In this document: piece by piece, positions 12,301 through 21,855 of the stretch
Layout: every line of letters begins with the position of its first letter
Position numbering within the stretch: the stretch's first letter is position 1
Origin: Pratylenchus scribneri
Lineage: Eukaryota > Nematoda > Chromadorea > Rhabditida > Pratylenchidae
Length of the DNA: 64,000 bases
Direction of reading: 5' to 3'
NCBI GenBank assembly: GCA_030063045.1
Contig: JAQSEB010000003.1
Coordinates: forward strand, 62,001 to 126,000
Program-made: the position numbers and the translations under genes
Notes under the pieces: model-generated
The model's database searches: none
Told to the model about the DNA's origin: nothing
What the model saw: only the letters and a program-made list of their open reading frames with translations

Positions 12301-12803
12301 TTGCTTGAAAAATTGCGAGAACTTGGCGGTATCCCGCTGATGTCCATTCGCTTTAATACAATCATTTTGGAGAAGGTAATTGAAAACAAAAATAATTTAA
12401 AAAATAAAATTTTTAGCCTTCGGATCAAAGTCAGTTGGAAGTGGAAAGAAAAAATCCAACGGAATTGGAAAAAGCCCGTCAGATGAAGAAAATGGAATTG
12501 GGCGAAAATGAGGGAATAAAGCATCGGAAAAGGAAGGCAAAAGGCCCGAATCCATTGTCATGTAAAAAGAAGAAAAAATCATCGGTGGGCAATTCCAACG
12601 GTGGAGTGGCCGGCGCATTTGGCAATCAGCGGAAAAAGGTCAACAATCCGCTGAACAAATCAATGGGAGGAAAACATATGGAATCATCTGAAGCAAATTC
12701 ATCAGTTGAAAATGGCAAAAAGAAGAAAAGAAAGAGGAGAAAAATGACCAAAGAAACACAAAATAGCAGCACAATAGGAGAAGTAGAAAATCCTAATGAA
12801 TAA
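9328..12803 (+). CDS. utp23: UTP23 small-subunit processome protein (PIN domain)
   Basis: Four exons (9328-9538, 12053-12249, 12292-12375, 12417-12803) sum to 292 aa. The product is a nucleolar PIN-domain factor of the SSU processome, needed for early 18S rRNA processing (snR30-linked in yeast). The N-terminus reads [15 protein letters not shown] and LLDGTFCQA, as in UTP23/FCF1 proteins. The middle holds ITKCPH, an AAEC cysteine and YFVATQ. The C-terminus carries the family signature [13 protein letters not shown] followed by a Lys-rich tail. Intron 2 is only 42 bp. Intron 1 is 2.5 kb because it contains the complete rpl-31 gene inside a repeat-bounded block. The gene sits 70 bp after the NDUFAF8-like gene and 135 bp before ITFG2, suggesting an operon. 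Confidence 0.92.
9681..9690 (+). repeat. Left 10-bp direct repeat (target duplication) CCTTTTGGCC
   Basis: The exact decamer CCTTTTGGCC lies immediately outside the left inverted repeat and recurs at 11672-11681 immediately outside the right one. A 9-10 bp target duplication is typical of Mutator-like elements. Confidence 0.65.
10005..11332 (+). CDS. rpl-31: Ribosomal protein eL31, nested in UTP23 intron 1
   Basis: Four exons (10005-10108, 10571-10702, 10746-10827, 11267-11332) sum to 127 aa; human eL31 has 125. Diagnostic strings are [56 protein letters not shown] and [20 protein letters not shown]. It is a protein of the cytosolic 60S subunit near the peptide exit tunnel. No stop, frameshift or lost splice site is visible, so it looks functional. 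A CAG acceptor 20 bp before the ATG could be a trans-splice site. The gene lies on the same strand as UTP23, wholly inside its first intron, and between inverted repeats. Its own first intron carries a foldback family A copy. Confidence 0.95.
10203..10560. mobile_element. Foldback family A copy in rpl-31 intron 1
   Basis: This is the palindromic family A: TTTTTAACGGTTCAATGG and GTCCTAGA in the left arm, GACGCATCCTTTGA, a TTTGAATCAAAATTG centre, then ACATCTTCGTCTTGACGAGA and GTCTAGAATAAACCATTG in the right arm. It makes up most of this intron and therefore sits inside the rpl-31-carrying block. Confidence 0.65.
11672..11681 (+). repeat. Right 10-bp direct repeat CCTTTTGGCC
   Basis: This is the exact copy of the decamer at 9681-9690, directly outside the right inverted repeat of the rpl-31-bearing block. 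Confidence 0.65.
11858..12035. mobile_element. Palindromic family C copy (UTP23 intron 1)
   Basis: The arm TAATTATCCAGGTTCCAGGA at the left pairs imperfectly with CTGATCCTGGAATTATTTA at the right. Between them lie GAAGGGTTCTCCTTACAGG and GACCCAGGAGGGGTTAAC. A related palindrome occurs at 24325-24530 (GGGTTCCCCTTATGG ... GACCAATAGGGGCTAC). It is non-coding. Confidence 0.45.
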
Positions 12804-12938
12804 TTTTGTTGCATTTTTTTGAATTATAAATATATTTTATTGATATTTTTGATCAAAATAAATTGTTCACAATCACATTTTTATTTTCACTTTATCCATA
12901 TTTAAATTTATTATTCCGTGAGAGGAAGAGGATCGAGG

Positions 12939-15900
12939 ATGGTCCGTCAAGTTGTGCCCATGACATTTTTTGCCACATTTCTGAACGCCCCATGCACTTC
13001 GCTTAAATTGGCAAAAGGGCATGAATCAACCACCATATATTTGGTGGTTGGAAAATCGAATGGAGAGGTTTTTGAAAAAATTTGGTTCTATTTTCAAAAT
13101 CAGAATTATTTCCGGAATGAAAATCAGAACAATTCTTTCCGGAATGAAAATCAGAATAATTCTTTCCGGAATGAAAATCAGAATAATTCTTTCCGGAATG
13201 AAAATCAGAATTCTTTCCGGAATGAAAATCAGAATTCTTTCCGGAATAAAAATCAGAATTCTTTCCGGAATGAAAATCAGAATTATTTCCGGAATGAAAA
13301 TCAGAACAATTCTTTCCGGAATGAAAATCAGAATTCTTTCCGGAATAAAAATCAGAACAATTCATTCCGGAATGAAAATCAGAACAATTCTTTCCGGAAT
13401 GAAAATCAGAACAATTCTTTCCGGAACGAAAATCAGAATTCTTTCCGGAATAAAAATCAGAATTCTTTCCGGAATGAAAATCAGAATTCTTTCCGGAATA
13501 AAAATCAGAATTCTTTCCGGAATGAAAATCAGAATTCTTTCCGGAATGAAAATCAGAATTCTTTCCGGAACGAAAATCAGAATTCTTTCCGGAATAAAAA
13601 TCAGAATTCTTTCCGGAATGAAAATCAGAATTCTTTCCGGAATGAAAATCAGAATTCTTTCCGGAACGAAAATCAGAATTATTTCCGGAATGAAAATCAG
13701 AACAATTCTTTCCGGAATGAAAATCAGAATTCTTTCCGGAATGAAAATCAGAACAATTCTTTCCGGAATGAAAATCAGAATAATTCTTTCCGGAATGAAA
13801 ATCAGAATTCTTTCTGGAATGAAAATCAGAATTCTTTCCGGAATGAAAATCAGAATTCTTTCCGGAACGAAAATCAGAATTATTTCCGGAATGAAAATCA
13901 GAACAATTCTTTCCGGAATGAAAATCAGAATAATTCTTTCCGGAATGAAAATCAGAATTCTTTCCGGAATGAAAATCAGAATTCTTTCCGGAATAAAAAT
14001 CAGAATTCTTTCCGGAATGAAAATCAGAATTCTTTCCGGAACGAAAATCAGAATTATTTCCGGAATGAAAATCAGAACAATTCTTTCCGGAATGAAAATC
14101 AGAATTCTTTCCGGAATGAAAATCAGAACAATTCTTTCCGGAATGAAAATCAGAATAATTCTTTCCGGAATGAAAATCAGAATTCTTTCCGGAATGAAAA
14201 TCAGAATTCTTTCCGGAATAAAAATCAGAATTCTTTCCGGAACGAAAATCAGAATTATTTCCGGAATGAAAATCAGAACAATTCTTTCCGGAATGAAAAT
14301 CAGAATTCTTTCCGGAATGAAAATCAGAACAATTCTTTCCGGAATGAAAATCAGAATAATTCTTTCCGGAATGAAAATCAGAATTCTTTCCGGAATGAAA
14401 ATCAGAATTCTTTCCGGAATAAAAATCAGAATTCTTTCCGGAATAAAAATCAGAATTCTTTCCGGAATGAAAATCAGAACAATTCTTTCCGGAATGAAAA
14501 TCAGAATTCTTTCCGGAATAAAAATCAGAACAATTCTTTCCGGAATGAAAATCAGAATAATTCTTTCCGGAATGAAAATCAGAATAATTCTTTCCGGAAT
14601 GAAAATCAGAATAATTCTTTCCGGAATGAAAATCAGAATAATTCTTTCCGGAATGAAAATCAGAATTCTTTCCGGAATGAAAATCAGAATTCTTTCCGGA
14701 ATAAAAATCAGAATTCTTTCCGGAATGAAAATCAGAATTATTTCCGGAATGAAAATCAGAACAATTCTTTCCGGAATGAAAATCAGAATTCTTTCCGGAA
14801 TAAAAATCAGAACAATTCATTCCGGAATGAAAATCAGAACAATTCTTTCCGGAATGAAAATCAGAACAATTCTTTCCGGAACGAAAATCAGAATTCTTTC
14901 CGGAATAAAAATCAGAATTCTTTCCGGAATGAAAATCAGAATTCTTTCCGGAATGAAAATCAGAATTCTTTCCGGAACGAAAATCAGAACAATTCTTTCC
15001 GGAATGAAAATCAGAACAATTCTTTCCGGAATGAAAATCAGAACAATTCTTTCCGGAATGAAAATCAGAATAATTCTTTCCGGAATGAAAATCAGAATTC
15101 TTTCCGGAATGAAAATCAGAATTCTTTCCGGAATAAAAATCAGAATTCTTTCCGGAATAAAAATCAGAATTCTTTCCGGAATGAAAATCAGAACAATTCT
15201 TTCCGGAATGAAAATCAGAATTCTTTCCGGAATAAAAATCAGAACAATTCTTTCCGGAATGAAAATCAGAATAATTCTTTCCGGAATGAAAATCAGAATT
15301 CTTTCCGGAACGAAAATCAGAATTCTTTCCGGAATGAAAATCAGAATTCTTTCCGGAATGAAAATCAGAATTCTTTCCGGAACGAAAATCAGAATTCTTT
15401 CCGGAATAAAAATCAGAATTCTTTCCGGAAAGAAAATCAGAATTATTTCCGGAATGAAAATCAGAATTATTTCCGGAATGAAAATCAGAATTCTTTCCGG
15501 AATGAAAATCAGAATTCTTTCCGGAATAAAAATCAGAACAATTCTTTCCGGAATGAAAATCAGAATTCTTTCCGGAATAAAAATCAGAACAATTCTTTCC
15601 GGAATGAAAATCAGAATAATTCTTTCCGGAATGAAAATCAGAATTCTTTCCGGAACGAAAATCAGAATTCTTTCCGGAATGAAAATCAGAATTCTTTCCG
15701 GAATGAAAATCAGAATTCTTTCCGGAATGAAAATCAGAATTCTTTCCGGAACGAAAATCAGAATTCTTTCCGGAATAAAAATCAGAATTATTTCCGGAAT
15801 GAAAATCAGAACAATTCTTTCCGGAATGAAAATCAGAATTCTTTCCGGAATGAAAATCAGAATTATTTCCGGAATGAAAATCAGAACAATTCTTTCCGGA

Positions 15901-18888
15901 ATGAAAATCAGAATTCTTTCCGGAATAAAAATCAGAACAATTCATTCCGGAATGAAAATCAGAACAATTCTTTCCGGAATGAAAATCAGAACAATTCTTT
16001 CCGGAACGAAAATCAGAATTCTTTCCGGAATAAAAATCAGAATTCTTTCCGGAATGAAAATCAGAATTCTTTCCGGAATGAAAATCAGAATTCTTTCCGG
16101 AACGAAAATCAGAATTATTTCCGGAATGAAAATCAGAACAATTCTTTCCGGAATGAAAATCAGAATAATTCTTTCCGGAATGAAAATCAGAATTCTTTCC
16201 GGAATGAAAATCAGAATTCTTTCCGGAATAAAAATCAGAATTCTTTCCGGAATGAAAATCAGAATTCTTTCCGGAACGAAAATCAGAATTATTTCCGGAA
16301 TGAAAATCAGAACAATTCTTTCCGGAATGAAAATCAGAATTCTTTCCGGAATGAAAATCAGAACAATTCTTTCCGGAATGAAAATCAGAATAATTCTTTC
16401 CGGAATGAAAATCAGAATTCTTTCCGGAATGAAAATCAGAATTCTTTCCGGAATAAAAATCAGAATTCTTTCCGGAATAAAAATCAGAATTCTTTCCGGA
16501 ATGAAAATCAGAACAATTCTTTCCGGAATGAAAATCAGAATTCTTTCCGGAATAAAAATCAGAACAATTCTTTCCGGAATGAAAATCAGAATAATTCTTT
16601 CCGGAATGAAAATCAGAATTCTTTCCGGAACGAAAATCAGAATTCTTTCCGGAATGAAAATCAGAATTCTTTCCGGAATGAAAATCAGAATTCTTTCCGG
16701 AACGAAAATCAGAATTCTTTCCGGAATAAAAATCAGAATTCTTTCCGGAAAGAAAATCAGAATTATTTCCGGAATGAAAATCAGAATTATTTCCGGAATG
16801 AAAATCAGAATTCTTTCCGGAATGAAAATCAGAATTCTTTCCGGAATAAAAATCAGAACAATTCTTTCCGGAATGAAAATCAGAATTCTTTCCGGAATAA
16901 AAATCAGAACAATTCTTTCCGGAATGAAAATCAGAATAATTCTTTCCGGAATGAAAATCAGAATTCTTTCCGGAACGAAAATCAGAATTCTTTCCGGAAT
17001 GAAAATCAGAATTCTTTCCGGAATGAAAATCAGAATTCTTTCCGGAATGAAAATCAGAATTCTTTCCGGAACGAAAATCAGAATTCTTTCCGGAATAAAA
17101 ATCAGAATTATTTCCGGAATGAAAATCAGAACAATTATTTCCGGAATGAAAATCAGAACAATTCTTTCCGGAATGAAAATCAGAATAATTCTTTCCGGAA
17201 TGAAAAACAGAATTCTTTCCGGAACGAAAATCAGAATTCTTTCCGGAATAAAAATCAGAATTCTTTCCGGAATGAAAATCAGAATTCTTTCCGGAATGAA
17301 AATCAGAATTCTTTCCGGAATGAAAATCAGAATTCTTTCCGGAACGAAAATCAGAATTATTTCCGGAATGAAAATCAGAACAATTCTTTCCGGAATGAAA
17401 ATCAGAACAATTCTTTCCTTAATGAAAATCAGAACTCAGTAAAGGAAGAGCTGCTTAAAAAAATTTATATTTTTTAAGACAATTTTCTTCCCTACTGACC
17501 GATCGGAATGCATAACAAAATTCGAAAATGAATCAAAAGTGGCTATCAGCGCAATTGCCGATGGGGATATGAGAAATTTGGGCAAGTAAGAAGCAAAATT
17601 GGAAAATTTTATTCGAACATTTTTTCGGTCTGAATTGATCACCATCACTGCACATGGAAATTTAACAGTTTTCATTCATTTTTTATACCGTTCATTCTTC
17701 AATTTCAGTCCCTTTCATTCCCATCCGGAGCCCCAACCGGGCCAGTTCGTCTTTTTAGTCAACAAATTTATGCGAATATTTGCTCCGCTGAAGTGATGTA
17801 AATATCAAATTATTGAAGTAAACTGTCAAAAAAATTTCCTAGTGATATTGATGGCGATGGTCTGGTCGAATTGCTCGTTCTAATGACCGATCGCGTGGTT
17901 CGTTCCTATCGTTTTGTGGAGGAATTGGCCCGGTTGGTGCCATTGAACAAATGGGAAATGCCATCCCAAATTTCTGGATGGTCCATGGGAATTGGCAGGA
18001 AAATTTTTTACAAAAATTCTATTCCAATTTAAAAAAATGCAGCACAAATTTCGCACTTCTCTCCCAGTCGGAAGAGCAGCACTACATTTGGCTGGACTTT
18101 GGTCCAAGCAAAGATGTTCGGGTTTACCAAACGCCCAGTCATCCCGCTCCAAGTCCATGCCAACAAATTCTATGCCCGGCTGAAATTCCTCCCACCATAA
18201 GCTCGCCCCAACTTCCAATCACTCAATTGGTCATTGCCAAACGACTTTCTTCAGTCCATTTGCTTCATTGCATGGTTCGGCGACTGCTTTTGGTCGATGA
18301 AGGTGAAAACACTTATTTATCAACATAAATGAGAGAATTCGTTTATTTCTCGAAAATTTAATTCCATTTTTTAAAATTCATAAATTTATTTGTAATTTAA
18401 TTCCACAAACAAATTTTTAAAAATTTAATTCACAAATTTTTGAAAACTTAAAAATTTATCTCTTTAAATTTTTCAAAAAATTAATTCCTCAAATTTTTTA
18501 AAATTTTTATTTAAGTTCCCACTCAACAAGTTGAATTGGCCAACCCCGGTGGGGCAGATGTGGCCTGTTGCAGTGCAGCAATTTTCCCAAATGGGCTGAG
18601 AACGCTGACCACCTGCGATCCTTGGGGCCAGCTAAATGTTTATGGATGGAGGGATGAAGATGAGGTGAGAAATTTCAATTAATTTTTAAATTTGCATTTT
18701 TTTAGTTGGAAAAAATCAGCAATCCAATAGCGAGCTGTCGAGTCATGCGCGACATCGACTTCATTTGTACATCTCCCGGCCCCCGCCCGAATGATGACAG
18801 AATTTTTGTCGGCATTGTAAACATTTTTAGCCGAATTGCAATTTTTTCAATTGATTTATCACATTTTCTAAACAATAAATTTGAATAA
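12939..18888 (+). CDS. itfg2: ITFG2-like KICSTOR subunit (beta-propeller)
   Basis: Seven exons (12939-13067, 17479-17585, 17709-17792, 17843-17980, 18043-18302, 18516-18664, 18706-18888) sum to 349 aa. NDIDGDGLVELLVLMTDRVVR followed by LVPLNKWEMP matches the FG-GAP/calcium-loop repeat of human ITFG2 ([21 protein letters not shown]... LVSLKKWML, from memory). Later blades read CTNFALLSQSEEQHYIWL and CDPWGQLNVYGW. Human ITFG2 (447 aa) is part of KICSTOR, which anchors GATOR1 at lysosomes for amino-acid control of mTORC1. The nematode protein would be about 100 residues shorter. Intron 1 is 4.4 kb of satellite. The exon-1 frame stays open through all of it to a stop at 17475-17477, one nucleotide before exon 2. 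Intron 4 (17981-18042) is 62 bp. The exon 1/2 join is the least certain. Confidence 0.8.
13100..17435 (+). repeat. 21/24-bp satellite array filling ITFG2 intron 1
   Basis: About 4.3 kb consists of tandem 21-bp units (TTCCGGAATGAAAATCAGAAT with minor variants) and 24-bp units with an extra AAC or AAT. Variant bases include ATAAAA, ACGAAA, AGAAAA and TTCATTCC. Both unit lengths are multiples of three, so two forward frames run open through the array, as does one reverse frame for about 3 kb. A higher-order duplication is visible: roughly 15020-15815 reads identical to 16340-17135, offset 1,320 bp. Other blocks, for example around 13321-13440 and 15901-16020, also recur. It is non-coding if the intron is spliced. 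Confidence 0.95.
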
Positions 18889-18937
18889 ATTATGCCTTTC
18901 AATTCGGGTTATTCGATAAATATAATTAATTTCAATA

Positions 18938-19475
18938 AGAAATGAGAAAAGTTTTTTTTTGCCGAAAGATTTGGGTTCTTTTGCCGTGAGATTGGGTTCT
19001 TTTGCCGAGAGATCAGTTTTTTGGGCATAACTTTTTTGTGTTTGATCCCAGACCCCCAAACCATTTAACCATTTTATAGATCTCGTCAAGGCGCATCGAA
19101 TGGTAAGTATTAAACCGTTTAAACCATATTTTGGTTTTTGGTTTATAACTCTTTTAGTTTTGAACCAAACTTCAACAAACTATATATCAATCGACGCGTC
19201 TCGATGAGCTCTATAAAATGGCTAAATGGTTTGGGGGTCTGGGATCAAGCACAAAAAAGTTATACCCAAAAAACCGATCTCTCGGCAAAAGAAAAAGAAC
19301 CCAATCTCTCGGCAAAAGAACCCAATCTCTCGGCAAAAGAACCCAAATCTCTCGGCAAAAGAACCCAATCTCTCGGCAAAAGAACCCAAATCTCTCGGCA
19401 AAAGAACCCAATCTCTCGGCAAAAGAACCCAAATCTCTCGGCAAAAAAAACCCCACCCATAAGAAATGAGATATT
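18938..19475. mobile_element. Composite palindrome: family A core with GGCAAAAGAACCCAA minisatellite arms
   Basis: The left arm starts with AGTTTTTTTTTGCCGAAAG and TTTGGGTTCTTTTGCCG units. The core is a family A palindrome (GATCCCAGACCCCCAAACC ... ATCAATCGACGCGTCTCGAT). The right arm is a tandem array of about ten 18/19-bp CTCGGCAAAAGAACCCAAAT units. The element lies downstream of ITFG2. A second copy is at 23105-23645. Confidence 0.7.
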
Positions 19476-19825
19476 TCCGTGCCCCTTTTTAACTAAATTA
19501 AAAAACCATCTGAGAGACCCTAGAAATAGAAAAACATTTTTTGTGATACTCAAATATGTATTGTAATAAAAAATAATCATTACATCATTGGACTGGACTG
19601 GACCTCAAAATGAATAGAAAATTGATTTTTACCATTTTATCAGCTACCGAAAACATTATTCCTATTCCTATTGCTGAATACAAAAAATAATATATTATTT
19701 TAATTTTTAATAGTGTGGAGAAGGAGAAGAAATCAAAAATGGAATTATTTATTCAAATAAATCGTTCATTCGTACATCGTACATTCAAAATGAGCGAAAT
19801 AAACATTAGCTTTCAATTTTGTCAC

Positions 19826-20840
19826 CCCTCGGTCACAATAGGGCGTTTGTCTGCCGCGGAGAGCGGAATTTTTGGTCACATTGCAACGGAAAACGCCGAA
19901 CTTTTTTCCGTCGAACGGAAAAACGCATTCCGCCGCGTTTTGTCTATTGACCACCCCAGCAGAAACGCCGAGCGTTTTCGGTCGAACGGAAAAACATCTC
20001 CGCCGGGCGTTTTTTTTATTTTGACCAGTCCAGCGGATTGAGACAGCGGAAAAACGCCCGACGTTTTTCCGCCGATCGGGTTTTCCGCTGATGCTGGTCA
20101 CAGTAGAGCGATTTTGGCCTTTTTTTCCGTCGAACCGAAGACGCCGGCAATTCAAATAATTTGAATTTTTCCGTCCTCCGCCGAGCGGAATTTCTTGTAT
20201 TTTGCCCAAAAACCCTTGACTAGACATTTTTAAAAATAAATAAAAAAATATTAAAAAATTTTATAAGCTTTTCAAATTGATCCTATCCTATGTAAAAAAC
20301 TCAGCTCTATTCAATGATATAAGAATTTATTTATTTGGATGAGGAAAACATTATTAATGAAGATGCAAAATATAAATCATATAATTTTTTATATTTTCAT
20401 TTGATTTTTATATCATTAAAAAGAGGAAATTTTTCTGAATCAGATATACCTGATTTTAGATTTTTATTTAATTTTTGAAATTTTAAAATAATTTTCAAAA
20501 ATAAATTTAATTTTTAATTGAAAGAGCGGAAAACTCAAATTTTATTGTGACCACCTCGGCGTTTTGAGACGACGGAATTGCATTCGATTTCCGTTCGGCA
20601 TTTTCCTGAAAGTCTGAGTGGTCACAAGCAGCGGAATTCTGCATTCCGTCGCCGACAAAAAATTCCGTCCTGTTTTGTGGTCACAATGATTAGGAGGAAA
20701 CTGGTCATGTGACCACAAAATGGGCGGAATTTTTTTCGGCGACGGAATGCAGAATTCCGCTGAATGTGACCAACACTCGGCGGAATGCCAAAACGCTCTC
20801 CGCTTTCCGCGGCGGACTAACGCCCTATTGTGACCGAGGG
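19826..20840. mobile_element. 1-kb non-autonomous element with CCCTCGGTCACAATAGGGCG ends
   Basis: The terminal inverted repeat CCCTCGGTCACAATAGGGCG is perfect at both ends, and similarity continues inward (CTGCCGCGGAGAGCGG versus CCGCTTTCCGCGGCGG). Internally, GC-rich blocks such as TTTTCCGTCGAACGG and CGGAAAAACGCC recur in both orientations, around an AT-rich centre (20230-20520). No transposase reading frame and no clear target duplication are seen, so the superfamily is unassigned. Confidence 0.7.
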
Positions 20841-21855
20841 CCCGAGGGGGTTATTTAGGGGAATTTTAATATAAATAAATTTATTTTATTTTATAGTGGA
20901 ACGGAGAAATTCTTTAAAATAAGAAAATATGAACACATATTATTCTGATAATCTTTACATGGATACTCCTCATTTTTTAATTTACATAGTTTGGATATGA
21001 AACTAATGATAGATAGATGATTCATAGTTCGTCGAGAAGAGTCTCATATGATTATAAAAATTTAATAACATTGAAATTAGTGCATAAATTTTAACATTCC
21101 TTTTATAGCCATGCTGGTGATACAAAATGTCTAGTTTCCTTTTGTTTTTATCAAACTTTTCACATACCAATTCCTGCTGGCTATTTCAATTCATTCATCA
21201 AAAATATGATATAATTCTCTGATATCATATCTTAAATAAAAAGCTGTTTCAATTAAAAAGATGATGGACAGCATATGATTTATATTATATTAAAAATATA
21301 ACTTTGAATTATTCGAATTTTATTTCATTTCCTAATTTTTCTATTCAAATTATTAATTGTTACCATAATGGGAAAAATTTGCTCTGCTGCTCTTTCAATC
21401 AATAATAATAATTATGTGAAGATTAAAAATATTAAAAATTAAATGGAAAGTGAAAAGAGAATAAAGCATGACACAAATGACAAGTCACAATAATCGATGC
21501 TTAAGACAATTCAACGATCTTGCATGTAAATTTAGGCGATTCCATATGTAAAAAATCTTATATTAATTTTTGATTGAATTTGAAATAGTGTTTAAAAAAT
21601 AATTTTATTCTACAAGATTTTTAGTTTTTTTTTTTAAATTCTTCTTTTTCGATCTTCTAATAATTTTTTCCAATATTTTGTTATTCTTAAGAGCAATTTT
21701 TAAGTTTTTATTTTGTGTATTTTATTTTTTTATCTACTCTATTTTAAATTTAAATTAAAAAATTATATTTGCGTTTTCATTAACATGGAATCGCTCATAT
21801 TTACATTTACATTGCTCTTTGTTATGGAAATATCCCAAATGCTATGAATATATCA
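20841..21855. other. Intergenic, PSME4 3' flank
   Basis: About 1 kb of AT-rich DNA lies between the 1-kb element and the PSME4 stop codon. I see no coding sequence and no clear repeat. The PSME4 3' UTR presumably extends into its right end. Confidence 0.4.

Noticed and set aside
13003..17477. Very long open frames (980-1,519 codons) across the satellite, on both strands
   Set aside because: They arise from 21/24-bp units whose length is a multiple of three and lie in the ITFG2 intron. They are not annotated as genes; only the read-through from exon 1 is kept as a finding.
19270..19450. CRISPR-like regular repeats (GGCAAAAGAACCCAA)
   Set aside because: The units are directly abutting 18/19-mers without unique spacers, in a eukaryotic transposable element.
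19715..20227. Open frames of 108 and 153 codons
   Set aside because: They fall in the GC-rich end of the 1-kb inverted-repeat element, are low in complexity and resemble no transposase.
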